Assembly: GCF_003335505.1 (NCBI RefSeq)
Contig: NZ_QPEX01000006.1
Span: forward strand, 1 to 64,000
Direction: 5' to 3'
Length of the DNA stretch: 64,000 bases
DNA from: Bremerella cremea
Lineage (GTDB): Bacteria > Planctomycetota > Planctomycetia > Pirellulales > Pirellulaceae
Shown here: positions 15,250 to 25,040 of the stretch, in pieces
Layout: each line of letters begins with the position of its first letter
Position numbering within the stretch: the first letter of the stretch is position 1
Program-made: the position numbers and the translations under genes
Notes under the pieces: generated by a model
What the model saw: only the letters and a program-made list of their open reading frames with translations
What the model was told of the DNA's origin: nothing
Database searches by the model: none

Positions 15250-18200
15250 CTAGATCTTCGTGTACCGCGCAATATGTTTCGCAAGCATTAATTCAGCGTG
15301 CGCGCATTGCTTTTGGCGAAGTGCGGCGTCAAACGGGAGAACATCAGGGAGCCTCAGTTCGGCCCAAACGGATGCGAATTTATCTTCTTTCGGCTGAGAT
15401 GAGCTAGCGTGCCGCGTCATCTGCGCGAATCCGCGGATCGCATTGTTAGATTGAATTGGACTGTTCGGTCCCAAGACGAGCGACAAAAGAGAAGATACGT
15501 CGGTGTAGGAATCGCCGCCCAGTACAGACCACCCAGCAGGCGTTAAATGTCGTATCCCCCCGCCGCCTAACTGCGGCGATCTCAAACCTTTTACATCCAG
15601 CCTATCAGCGATTATCGTTGGCATAACAAGGACCCATTCCGCGTCCTGTCCGATGATAGGCGTGATGAGCCTAGAGAACTCTTCAATGGCAACGTTCGTG
15701 TGGGAAACCGGGCCAAATCCGCCGAATACATCTAAGACAAAGGAGGCGTACGCCGTCGGAAGCATGTCTTGCTTAAAGATCGCCTTGGGAGGGAAGTGGA
15801 CCATCTGATCATTCTTGTTATCACTAATGTACGAATTCGTTGACGTAAAATAAGTTGTCAGAATCCGGATGCCGGCTCGATGAACGTGCCACGCCGTAAG
15901 CGGAACCAGTCCTTTTTCTGTAACGATGTAACACGGTCCCTTAACGACCCCGTCGCCAGGACTCATGTAGCTTTGCTTTTCCCACATCGGCGCTTGAAAG
16001 GGCTCGCGATCATTTGCTGGCATTCCTGCCTGAGCGAGAAGCCAAGCACAGTGATCGAGCAAAGCGTCTCGTTCGACCGCTTCCTTGTATCCTGGGACAC
16101 CAATTACGTCGTTTCGTGTCAGGTTCAGCTCAAGGTTTGATGACTGATCAATCACGAGCACGTCGGGCTGTTTCAACTCTGTAACATCAGAGAACAAGTT
16201 TCTATCGAAATTCCGGTGCCATGATGCCACAAGAATCCCGTTTGCGTACAAGCGATGCCGCCAACTCTCATTCGCTGGCCGCCAAATAACGCGGTCAAAT
16301 GCATCACATTCTACGGTCCGCCATTCAGAATGATCGATATCGTTCAGTGATACCAAAACACTTTGTGGCCGAATCTCAATGTCGTCGCCTCTACGAATAC
16401 GGCAGAGAATTCGTGGCGAGTCCAGACAAAACCAGTCCCAACTGCGTTGAGGGCGCATCGGATCGTACTTTCCTGCCAAGCTCTCAAATGCCTCCTTAGT
16501 GATACGAATGCAAATCGACGTGCCCAGCGGTGAAACTTGCCTTTTAAGTTCGATTTCATCGTCCGATAGCCTAGCGCGGAACTGAGTCCCGAGTCTCTCT
16601 TCGGAGTAGTGGCGGGTCGTTACGCAAACCTCGTCGCCCAGCAAAAACAGAGCAAGAGTGCCAATTCCAAATTGTCCGCAGCGAACGACACCATCCCCTT
16701 TGCCGGATGCGAATGCTCTTTGCCACTCCAAACTTCTACGAAACGAAGCGCCTGCGCAGAGAAAGTAGTCGGTGACTGTTTGTGGCGTCATGCCTACCCC
16801 ACCGTCAACGACTTCAACCCAGTGCTCCCAATCATCCGGGACTCCATTCAACGAAGAGTTGTCGGACTCACCACGGGTGCAAACATCTATGATCACGTCC
16901 ACTCCAATCGATCTGAGGGATTCCGCATACTGCAATTCCGCCAACTCCCGACTCAATTTTCCTGACTTCTGTAGGGATTTCCTCTCGTTAACCGCATCAA
17001 TCGCATTTTGCATAAGTTCACGAATTCCGACCTCGGGGCGGTCACCGTAGAGCGGTTTTGCGAGCAGAGGCAAGAGTGCAGTTTCGGTCGCTCGAAATGC
17101 GGCCAACTTTGGAACATAACTGAGGTTTCGCTGGGACGAGTATCTGTCTCGGTCTTGGAGTGGACTTGTTACGCGACGCAGCCTAAGCCCCAGCTTCGAT
17201 AGGTTCTTCACGCCTCCATAAACCTCGCCCAGCGTTGCCCACGTATGGTCCAACTCGCTTTGGATGCCTTCAACCCAACGGAGCACTGACGTGTACTGCG
17301 CGGCCGAGGACGGTTCAGCAATGATTTCGAGGCGTTCCGGGTCATTGGAACCGCCGTATCGGATATCAGTTATTGCCGCATGCGCGGCCCACTCGCGTTG
17401 GCTAATAGAAGACCGCAGTGCCTTCACTTTTAGGAGATTGGAAGGTGCTCGTTCAGCATGAAGGTCAAGATAATCAGCGATACGAAGAACACCCATTTGG
17501 TAAACCGGTACTGTTGAATAAAGGGGGCCTGTACCGCCGTGTTGGTCGATGAGCCACGTGAATGTGCTCCTGATGTTGTAGCCATGGCTCCTCGCAACGA
17601 TGCCACATAGGTCTAACAACTGCGGCTGATCGTCTGGTGGAGTAATCTTTAGGCCGCCTAGTGGGCCCGGTACACAGTCAATGGCAAATTCGTGAGCGAG
17701 TCTTGGGTGATGTCGTCTTATGAACTATCCGACAAAAAGACGATCGCTCTCCGAGAGATTACCAGGGTCGTTTGTGCGGTAAATAGACAACTCATCGATT
17801 GCTCGTTTCCGCCACTCTGAGCCGAGAACTCTAGCACGCTGACGTTCAGTCCAGTGCTTTGATTCGAACAAGTAATCGTTCCACTTTTCGGCCCACGTTC
17901 CACGATCAATATTTGGAATAAGGGGCGATCGCCGACGGTCTAGGATCAACGCACGAAAGCCATCCTCCGTTATATGCATCGCCGAATCGTGAAGAAGTAT
18001 GGCAACCGTAAGGCATGCTACATCCCTCGCTGAGAGCAGCCTCCAGGATTCGCTGGGAATAAGCCAATCGGCGGTATCAATAACTCGCTGAAGATGGTCT
18101 GGCCCGTGGTCAGTGAAGCCCGGGAAAAAGGGCATGCCACTCGCCTTCAGCCACGGCTCAAGAAGCAGCAGGGTCTTTGACACGAATGCCGACGCGCTAC

Positions 18201-18252
18201 GATCCTTTGACAGTTTTGACGTGAATCGTGATGGTAAGGAAATTGCATACAT
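15250..18252 (-). pseudogene. HD-domain plus Hsp90/GHKL ATPase protein, split by an in-frame amber codon
   Basis: A single ~1000-codon frame is interrupted by one TAG at 17725-17727; upstream (18252-17728) and downstream halves are in the same frame and both read as protein across the gap (RLFVG, stop, FIRRHHPRLAHEFAIDCVP). The N-terminal part has an HD-type metal phosphohydrolase pattern: TDHGPDHLQRVID and LLHDSAMH. The middle part, from about residue 390, has the GHKL ATP-binding boxes: RELMQNAIDAVNER (N box), VDGGVGM (G1) and CGQFGIGTLALF (G2/lid). Without readthrough the second half could only start internally, at or near the ATG at 17619. The fusion suggests a regulated chaperone-like sensor; the function is unknown. 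Confidence 0.75.
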
Positions 18253-18316
18253 CTAAGAATCGACCTGCAACTAAGCGTTATGCCCGTCGAACCACAGGCG
18301 TGTGAGCGACCATTAG

Positions 18317-18430
18317 ATGGCGACGAATAGCAATGAACGTACGGTACCTATGGATGGACTGCACCCGGAGCACATATTCTTGTTGATACAATTGTTGAAT
18401 TCAAGCGACAGGTCGCAGAATCGACGCTAA
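18317..18430 (+). CDS. Very small cassette-like ORF (37 codons)
   Basis: MATNSNERTVPMDGLHPEHI begins this frame, whose TAA stop is embedded in CTAACAAACGG, the same stop-in-attC pattern as in the two clear cassette genes. A GTTATGC core-like string lies 33 bases upstream (18284-18290), where the end of a preceding attC would be expected. No paired right arm of an attC was found downstream, so the assignment is tentative. Confidence 0.3.
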   Translation: MATNSNERTVPMDGLHPEHIFLLIQLLNSSDRSQNRR

Positions 18431-18801
18431 CAAACGGCAAGTTGGCACGCCAAAACGAGTAGAAGATCACCCCCGTATTCGCAGCACGAGACTTCGGCCT
18501 TGTCAACTCCTCGCCAGATGAGTTCATGTGCCGTTTCTGACATCGCGGACAATGTCCCCTCGCTCTTCCAGCATCTTGGCGCGGTTGCGACCACTACTTC
18601 CCGGTAAATCAATGTCGTGTAAGCACACCGATGCGAATTAATAACGTTTGAAACTGACCGAAGTTGGACAAACCGCAGCTTTGATCGGCCGATCAGAACA
18701 ATCCACGTTGAAGAAGTCTGCAATTGGTTTTGTACCAATTTGGCTTCGCTGCCTCCGGCTCTGCCAAATCCAAACACATCGATCTCCAAGTGCCCAAGGT
18801 T
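18431..18801. other. Stretch with no supported gene
   Basis: A 120-codon frame on the minus strand (18427-18789) spans most of it but shows no domain, no start signal and atypical composition. I see no regulatory structure. It separates the tiny cassette-like ORF from the third dispersed repeat. Confidence 0.4.
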
Positions 18802-18852
18802 GGCATGACATCAGCCTTGAAATGTAGTGCCAAATGTCGGTTCAACCTGGCC
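18802..18852 (+). repeat. Dispersed ~50-bp repeat, copy 3
   Basis: GGCATGACATCAGCCTTGAA, then ATGTAGTGCCAAATGTCGGT: the most diverged of the three full copies, sharing CTTGAAATG, GTGCCAAATG and TCGGTT with the others. It precedes the third attI-like segment by about 120 bases. Confidence 0.65.
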
Positions 18853-18969
18853 GCGTAAAAAAGTTTGACGGCCCGACGCGTGTTGGGCAGGGGGCGATTA
18901 GCACGCACGAAAAGACGTGACTGTTGAGCAGCCAATCGCTAGAATTCAATTTCTGTAAATCAATTGCCT

Positions 18970-19035
18970 GCGCGTTCGGCTGCACATTCGCGGCCTTCAG
19001 GTAATCGGCGGAAACATCCTCTGAACAAGTTAGCC
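18970..19035 (+). other. attI-like segment, diverged copy 3
   Basis: Matches the other two attI-like segments in GCGCGTT-x-GGCTG, GCCTTCAGGT, CATCCT and the final AACAAGTTA, with a changed middle. No integrase remnant precedes it. A lipoprotein gene begins eight bases after it. Confidence 0.5.
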
Positions 19036-19042
19036 CTAGAAA

Positions 19043-19471
19043 ATGATGACAAACGCACGGCTTCTCCTGGGGCTCTTTCTCTTGTTCACAATACTCTTGG
19101 GCACCGGTTGCTCGAAGATGTCTGCGGAAGAGGCGAAGATCCGCCAGGCATTCCCATCGATCCCGGCGGAAATGCCGATTAAGAATCTTGGCGAGATTGA
19201 TTTCATCTCTGGATCACCCAAGAAGATTGAACTCGACGGCGGACAATTATTGGCGATCACGGCAACGGCTCAGATCGATAAGACAATTCAAATCATTCTT
19301 GAATACCAGTCGACCAAACATTCGCTTGGCTCTGTCATCAAGCAGTCCTATACCGAAAGCAATCAGTTTCTGCTGAAGCCCGGAATGCGATGTGCTCCTA
19401 AGCTGGGTGATGACCTGGCAGTTGTATTCCTCCCCAAGATCATCGAATCGGCAGGGGAGACTCTCCCTTAA
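19043..19471 (+). CDS. Small predicted lipoprotein of unknown function
   Basis: 142 residues beginning MMTNARLLLGLFLLFTILLG and a lipobox LGTGC, so the mature protein should start at Cys23 and be lipid-anchored. The remainder is a small alternating beta/alpha domain with no recognised family. It directly follows the third attI-like segment and its TAA stop lies in CCTTAACAG, compatible with the left outer box of an attC, so it may be a cassette gene. A matching right arm is not evident. Confidence 0.65.
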   Translation: MMTNARLLLGLFLLFTILLGTGCSKMSAEEAKIRQAFPSIPAEMPIKNLGEIDFISGSPKKIELDGGQLLAITATAQIDKTIQIILEYQSTKHSLGSVIKQSYTESNQFLLKPGMRCAPKLGDDLAVVFLPKIIESAGETLP

Positions 19472-19638
19472 CAGTCTGTTGGTTTTCTGCTTCGGCAGCG
19501 AGTTATTGAGATTAGGGCGAGCGTACTATGCCGACTGCGTGCCAGTCCCAGAATCTATTTCCATCTCTCTTCTTGCTCCTCTAAAATATCGCTCGTCTTC
19601 ACCTCTATTCCCATTCTCCGCCCCAGGAGCCCCGTTCG

Positions 19639-21690
19639 ATGAAAGCGTTTTTCCAACTTCCTTGCCTAGGGTTGTTTTTGGCGCTCGCGCTTGGCACCAG
19701 CCAACTCCGTGCCGAGGAAACCACGGAAGAACTGACCGCGATGATCGATCGCCTTTCGCAGCGGGTACCTGCTCCGGCGTTTCATGTCGCAAGCACCTTT
19801 CAAACGCCAGCCCGGCATGGGGAATTGTTAGACCTCTCGATCGACGGCTCGCGAATGGTTTTGATGCAGGCCGATAAGAAGCTTTCGACCTGGGACGTTG
19901 ACCAAGGGAAGAAGCTGGCCGAGTTTGCGGCGAAGGATGACGCGATCGATGGGATTTTGAAGATCTCGCGCGACGGCAAGTGGGTGGCGTTTGCCAGTGG
20001 GCAGAAGTGGGTTCAGCTATGGGAAGTCGATTCTGGCAAGCTAGTCCATACGTTTGACGAGATTCCCTGGAAGATCGACGACCTGGGGTTCTCGCAAGAT
20101 GGCGAACTGGTGTATGCCTCTGGAACGCAGAAACAACTTTGGATCGCCAAACGTGACGGCGAAGTCGTCCAGCATCAGTCGGAACCGGTGCTGGAAGAAG
20201 AACATCGCGTCCGGGTTTGTAACTTCGGCCAAGACCGCTGGGCGACCGTGGTTGAACACGAAGATACCAAAACCCTCGACCTGACCTGGGAAACGCCGGA
20301 AGGAAACGGCCAGGCCGAACTGCCGCGCCGCAACCCTCCTAATATTGCCGGAGGTTTGGGTTTCTTTTGTGTTTACAGCGGCAACGAGTTCTTCCTCGCC
20401 CCGATGACGTTCGGCGACCCGTTTCACTCTATCACCCTGCAGTACATTCGAGACTTGCGGATCAGTTCCGTCGAGAACAGTAATCAGGCCGATTACATTT
20501 GGATGTCGACTTGGAGCGGGGCCGAAATCCGTGGTTCGTGGCGACCAAGCCGCGTCGGCCAGATGATTGTGCCACGCAACTACGATTTTCAGGTCCTGCT
20601 CATCCCGGCCCCTAACAGCAAACGGATGATCAGTCACGAACCCAACGGCCAGACCACCGTTTACGCGCTGGACGAAGGAGCCGAGATTCGCCCCTCCGCT
20701 TATCGCACGCAAACCCTACTCGGTTCGGTAATGCAGAATAAGCGTTACGACGCCATCGAAGCGATCGGCAAAGTTTGGGAGAACCGCAATATGCCGATCA
20801 CCGAAGACAAATTTTCGACCGCCTACTCCGAACTGGTTCACATCGTTCGCGAGTTTCGTGACGTCCCCCGCAACGATGAAGAGCAAGCCGCCTGGCTGGC
20901 GGAGCTTGTCGAGAAGTATCCCGAGAACGACGTCTTTCGCCTGGCCCTGGCCAGCAAGTATCAATCGATCGGTACGGCCGCACGCGGCACCGGCTACGCC
21001 TATAAGGTAACCCCTGAAGGCTGGGACACGCTCGAAAAATACATCCAGAAAAGCTGGGAAACCATCGAACCAATGCTGGAACGCGAACACGTTCCGCCGG
21101 AAACATTCGTCGAAGTGATCTTCATTGCCCGCTATCAAGGCTGGAGCAACGAACGGCTTCAGCCGTATCTCGATCGGGCCCTGGAAGAATCTCCGACCTA
21201 CGCTCGCATTTGGAAACAGGCCGGCTACTCTAGCTTGCCGCGGTGGGGTGGCGCACCAGGAGACACCGAAGCCCTCGCCGCCAAAGTTGCCGATCAAGTC
21301 GGAGGCACCGAAGGAGACATCATCTATGCCGAGGTCGCCCGGCAGGTGAACACTTTTTTTGATTGGCAGGAACTCGTCGACGAAGTTGGCTTCGACCAAG
21401 ATCGCTTGATGCGCGGCATGGTTGCCCTCTGCGAGCGATCCCCTGACACGTTCCTCGAAAACTACTCTTTGATCGTGGCTCGCCAGTTCGACGATCACGC
21501 CGCCGCGCACAAGATCGCCACGCTTTGGAAAGAGCGCAATCACACCTACGTTCATCGCCTGTGGAAATGGGACCTGGACAAAGTCAACTCGACGCTGGCC
21601 TGGGCCTTGGCAGACGAGCCGCCGATGCCGGCCGAAGTGAACGAGGAAGAGCCTTCCCAAGAGAAAGAGGCCCCCGCAGAGAACCCGTAA
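19639..21690 (+). CDS. Secreted WD40-like plus DUF4034-type protein
   Basis: 683 residues with a cleavable signal peptide (MKAFFQLPCLGLFLALALGT, then QLRAEE). Residues ~55-200 carry WD40-like blades, for example DLSIDGSRMVLMQADKKLST and ISRDGKWVAFASGQKWVQLW. The C-terminal half (~380-650) has DUF4034 features: the GTGYAYKVTPEGW segment, YLDRALEESPTYARIW and the LPRWGGAPGD motif, with helical TPR-like arrangement. The acidic tail is Glu/Pro rich. It is a single gene facing the antiporter. A periplasmic or surface role is likely; no enzymatic motif is visible. Confidence 0.72.
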   Translation: MKAFFQLPCLGLFLALALGTSQLRAEETTEELTAMIDRLSQRVPAPAFHVASTFQTPARHGELLDLSIDGSRMVLMQADKKLSTWDVDQGKKLAEFAAKDDAIDGILKISRDGKWVAFASGQKWVQLWEVDSGKLVHTFDEIPWKIDDLGFSQDGELVYASGTQKQLWIAKRDGEVVQHQSEPVLEEEHRVRVCNFGQDRWATVVEHEDTKTLDLTWETPEGNGQAELPRRNPPNIAGGLGFFCVYSGNEFFLAPMTFGDPFHSITLQYIRDLRISSVENSNQADYIWMSTWSGAEIRGSWRPSRVGQMIVPRNYDFQVLLIPAPNSKRMISHEPNGQTTVYALDEGAEIRPSAYRTQTLLGSVMQNKRYDAIEAIGKVWENRNMPITEDKFSTAYSELVHIVREFRDVPRNDEEQAAWLAELVEKYPENDVFRLALASKYQSIGTAARGTGYAYKVTPEGWDTLEKYIQKSWETIEPMLEREHVPPETFVEVIFIARYQGWSNERLQPYLDRALEESPTYARIWKQAGYSSLPRWGGAPGDTEALAAKVADQVGGTEGDIIYAEVARQVNTFFDWQELVDEVGFDQDRLMRGMVALCERSPDTFLENYSLIVARQFDDHAAAHKIATLWKERNHTYVHRLWKWDLDKVNSTLAWALADEPPMPAEVNEEEPSQEKEAPAENP

Positions 21691-21777
21691 TCGGCAGCCC
21701 CCATTCGGCGTATCGCCTAGCGGTCAGAAACGGTTCTACCTTTTCTTCCTCTAGGGAAGTACGGTATAAAGGTGGCC

Positions 21778-23271
21778 ATGAGCTTCTTCAACATTGCCGG
21801 TATCCTCGTTACCCTTGCAGCCGCCTTCGCGTTCATCAACCACAAACTGCTCAAGCTGCCGACAACGGTAGGCTTGATGCTGCTGGCCATGCTGCACGCG
21901 GTCGTCCTGCTGCTGATTGATTGGATCGTACCCGAGGCGGGCGCGCTCGCTGCGGTCGAGACGCTCGTTGGCTCGATCGACTTCGACCAGACGCTAATGC
22001 AGGGCATGCTTGGCTACCTGCTCTTTGCCGGGGCGTTGCATGTCGATCTCAACGACCTCAAGCAACAATCTGCGGCGATCGTTCTGCTCGCGACCGTCGG
22101 CGTCCTTACCACGACGTTCATTGTCGGCGGGCTCACCTACGTCATTACCGGCTGGCTCGGTATCGAGGTCAGCTTTATCTACTGCCTGATCTTCGGCTCG
22201 ATCGTCGCCCCAACCGACCCGATCGCGGTTTTGGGGATCGTCAAGAGCCTCGGTGCCCCCAAGCCGCTAGAGACCAAGATCGCGGGCGAGTCGCTGTTTA
22301 ACGATGGCGTGGGCGTGGTGGTGTTTATCGCGCTGCTAGGCATCGCCGGGTTGGGCCACCAGCAGGGGGAATCGCCTGAAGACTTAGTGCACAAGGATGC
22401 GTCCAATCACGTGATTGACCTGGGCGAAGAAGATTTGGGCAAACAACCCAACGTCGAAAGCGATGCCCCGACCGTCAGGCCTGACGCCACAACGGATGTG
22501 GCACAGTCCGAAGGCGAACATTCGCCCGATGTTCAAAAACACACCGAGAAGGCAGAGACGACCGCCATGGATGTCGCCAAGCTCTTCGCCCTTGAAGCTG
22601 GCGGCGGGCTTGCCCTGGGCTTCGTGCTGGGGGTGCTCGCGTTCGCCCTGATGCGAACCATTGACCACTATGCAACCGAGATTTTGCTTTCGCTGGCAGT
22701 GGTGACCGGCGGGTATGCCCTGGCGATGCAGCTGCACCTGTCTGGGCCATTGGCGATGGTGGTCGCGGGGCTGATCCTGGGTAACCATGGCCGAACGCTG
22801 GCGATGTCCGACAAAACGCGCGAAGACCTGGACACGTTCTGGGAATTGGTCGACGAACTGCTGAACGCGGTACTATTTGTGCTGATCGGGCTGGAGGTCT
22901 TGGTGCTCTCGTTCAAGGTGCCGTATCTGGTGGCCGGGGCCATGGCGATCCCCGCCGCGCTGCTGGCGAGGTTCCTGTCCGTCGGCATCGTGCTGAACGC
23001 GTTGAAGAAGGTGACCAACCGAGAATTCACGCCGCACGCGATTAAGGTCTTAACGTGGGGCGGCCTGCGTGGCGGGATCAGTGTGGCCCTCGCGTTATCG
23101 CTCCAGGAAGAGATCCACGCCCAGCAATCACAGTACGACAACATCGGCGAACTCGTCCTGACGATGACCTACGTCGTCGTCGCCTTCTCAATCCTCGTCG
23201 GCGGGCTAACCATGGGCCCAATGCTCCGCCGGCTGGGTCTCGCAGGGCAAGGCAAAGTAGATGCCCACTAA
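21778..23271 (+). CDS. CPA1-family Na+/H+ antiporter
   Basis: About 497 residues with roughly 12 membrane helices. Family landmarks: FAGALHVDLNDL in the fourth helix, SIVAPTDPIAVLGIVKSLGA and AGESLFNDGVGVVVFIALLG, which hold the ion-binding Asp residues, and LTWGGLRGGISVALALSL near the C-terminus. A hydrophilic, Glu/Asp-rich loop of about 70 residues (200-270) interrupts the helices and is longer than usual. The ATG at 21778 is preferred to a GTG six bases upstream. It exchanges Na+ for H+ across the inner membrane for pH and salt control. Confidence 0.9.
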   Translation: MSFFNIAGILVTLAAAFAFINHKLLKLPTTVGLMLLAMLHAVVLLLIDWIVPEAGALAAVETLVGSIDFDQTLMQGMLGYLLFAGALHVDLNDLKQQSAAIVLLATVGVLTTTFIVGGLTYVITGWLGIEVSFIYCLIFGSIVAPTDPIAVLGIVKSLGAPKPLETKIAGESLFNDGVGVVVFIALLGIAGLGHQQGESPEDLVHKDASNHVIDLGEEDLGKQPNVESDAPTVRPDATTDVAQSEGEHSPDVQKHTEKAETTAMDVAKLFALEAGGGLALGFVLGVLAFALMRTIDHYATEILLSLAVVTGGYALAMQLHLSGPLAMVVAGLILGNHGRTLAMSDKTREDLDTFWELVDELLNAVLFVLIGLEVLVLSFKVPYLVAGAMAIPAALLARFLSVGIVLNALKKVTNREFTPHAIKVLTWGGLRGGISVALALSLQEEIHAQQSQYDNIGELVLTMTYVVVAFSILVGGLTMGPMLRRLGLAGQGKVDAH

Positions 23272-23307
23272 CTTCGGAGAGTGAGCTAGCCCCGTCATCC
23301 ACAATAA

Positions 23308-23322
23308 GGGCGTGCCATTGGC
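23308..23322 (+). repeat. Partial match to the dispersed repeat
   Basis: GGGCGTGCCATTGGC at 23308-23322 matches the left end of the ~50-bp repeat with one base missing; the rest is absent. It may be a remnant, outside the integron region, or chance. Confidence 0.35.
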
Positions 23323-23478
23323 ATTCGATCAACTTACCCTAGCTTGAACCGATCGACCACGTATGCAAGCTTTGTCGCTGATGGCCTAGACTCATAGAAA
23401 AGCTCAAATCACGCCAACCGTCGCTTAAACAACCCATGGCGGGATTCTAGTTTTCGAGCTATTCCTAACGCGTTGCGT

Positions 23479-25029
23479 TTACTTCTTGGCCCGGGCTTTT
23501 TCCAGTTGGCTGGAGAGGTCCGATTCGATTAGGACGCTTTTATCTTGGGCGACTAGGCGTTGGCCTTTTTCGAAGAGGTCGTCGATGCGGCGTTTGATGG
23601 TGGGGTCGAGGTTGCCTTTGAGAAATTGTCCTTTGAAGGTTCGTAGTTCGAAGGCAAGTTCGTTGACGGTGCGTCCGGTTCGTAGTTCGTCGAGCCACTT
23701 TTGGGCGCCGTCGAGGTCGCCGGAGTCGATCTTGCGCTGCACACGTTGGGCTAAGATTTGACGGCGGGCCATGGTGTCGACCAGTTGATCGCGCCAACCT
23801 TCCAGGAAACCTTCGGCCAGCAAACGAGGGCTATCGTTGGTGATTCGAGCCGTCGATTGGGGCTCGAAACCAGGGACCATCGGCAAACGTGCCAGCAAGT
23901 TACCACCACTACGCACGTACAGCAGACGCACTGCGCTGGCCGGGTTGGTGGGAATTTCGATGTAGCCGTTGGGGTTCGAGGCCCCGATCAACGTGGCGCC
24001 GTCAGGATCTTTCGAGTAGATCTCGTAGCCTGCCAAAGGGACATCTTCGGCGGACTTGTCAACTAACTGCAGACGCGTTGTTTCTTGAGCAGGTCGAATT
24101 CCAATCGCGATACGCTGGGTACGCACGTTTCGGCGGCCTGGCAGCGGCGTGTTGAAACCGGATACCATGGTGCCGCGAATTTGGAGCCCGTCGTTTTCTT
24201 CGCAGGTGATGTAGGTCCACGGCATGAACATGATGCCGTTCTCTTTGACCAGGTTGCCTTGCCGGTCGTTGCGGCGCAGTACCGGCTGAAACGCTTCGCC
24301 AATGCCAACCATGCCGGGGATGAAATCAGGGTAGGGGACTTCGGCTTGATTCACGACGGAAGGTTTCTTCCAGTCGATTGTCTGATCTTCCGCCGGCGGG
24401 ATAAACTCGACCGCGTTCAGATATTGCTGATGGCGACCGAGGTTTTCCTCTTCGACCAAGGTAGCCCCTTTAAGCCCCAGCGAGACCTTTTTCTTATCGA
24501 CGTTATCGATCCGAGTCAGGGGCAGGAACTTCTCGTAAACCAGCTTTAACGTTTCCGTAGGGATCAGCTCGCGCTGCAAAACGGAAGTTGCATGGTGGCT
24601 GCCCAGGCTGTTGGTCATGCTATCGTATTCGCGGAAATCAATTTCCCAGGCCGCATCCCGTTTGATGGAAATCAGCATCACCCGGTCCCACTTCTCTGGC
24701 TCGATGTCGTTGGCCCTGAGGCGTTCGACGAACCGCTCGACATCGGCATCGGGCCGATACCAGCGGGTTAAATCGAGCGGGGAAGGAGCGATCGTCGTTT
24801 CCCACACCGAACCGCTGGAAGCATAGCGAACTTCTTCCAACTGCCGTGATAACCGATCGGTAAACGCGGCATCGACGTGGCACGAGGGATCGATATCGAG
24901 CCAAACCAAGGTGCGATAAGGGGCGACCTCCCAAGGCCGTTTATCAGCGGCCAGGGTGAACGAGCTGCCGACGAACATGCCCAAGCATGCCGCGAGAAGC
25001 ACACGTCGAATTTTCTGCCGGTATGTCAT
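23479..25029 (-). CDS. Secreted protein of unknown function, last gene of ExbB/ExbD operon
   Basis: About 516 residues with a signal peptide (RRVLLAACLGMFVGSSFTLA, then ADKRPW). Residues 25-340 are not recognisable. A beta-sandwich-like stretch near 350-410 (GYEIYSKDPDGATLIGASNP, then GYIEIPTN) resembles a PEGA or carboxypeptidase-regulatory-like surface domain, followed by a helical C-terminal part. The start at 25029 is 11 bases after the stop of the upstream gene, indicating translation from the same mRNA; an alternative start 51 bases upstream would overlap it. Probably periplasmic. Confidence 0.65.
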   Translation of the reverse strand: MTYRQKIRRVLLAACLGMFVGSSFTLAADKRPWEVAPYRTLVWLDIDPSCHVDAAFTDRLSRQLEEVRYASSGSVWETTIAPSPLDLTRWYRPDADVERFVERLRANDIEPEKWDRVMLISIKRDAAWEIDFREYDSMTNSLGSHHATSVLQRELIPTETLKLVYEKFLPLTRIDNVDKKKVSLGLKGATLVEEENLGRHQQYLNAVEFIPPAEDQTIDWKKPSVVNQAEVPYPDFIPGMVGIGEAFQPVLRRNDRQGNLVKENGIMFMPWTYITCEENDGLQIRGTMVSGFNTPLPGRRNVRTQRIAIGIRPAQETTRLQLVDKSAEDVPLAGYEIYSKDPDGATLIGASNPNGYIEIPTNPASAVRLLYVRSGGNLLARLPMVPGFEPQSTARITNDSPRLLAEGFLEGWRDQLVDTMARRQILAQRVQRKIDSGDLDGAQKWLDELRTGRTVNELAFELRTFKGQFLKGNLDPTIKRRIDDLFEKGQRLVAQDKSVLIESDLSSQLEKARAKK

Positions 25030-25040
25030 CGCTGGAAAAT

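Noticed and set aside
18253..18300. attC ending at GTTATGC before the micro-cassette
   Set aside because: Too close to the start of the HD/Hsp90-like gene; no left arm could be found.
18427..18789. 120-codon minus-strand frame
   Set aside because: No domain, no ribosome binding site, unusual composition; kept only as an unexplained stretch.
23272..23478. Promoter or RNA in the gap between antiporter and operon end
   Set aside because: Only a partial repeat match; no convincing hairpin with T-run or promoter boxes.
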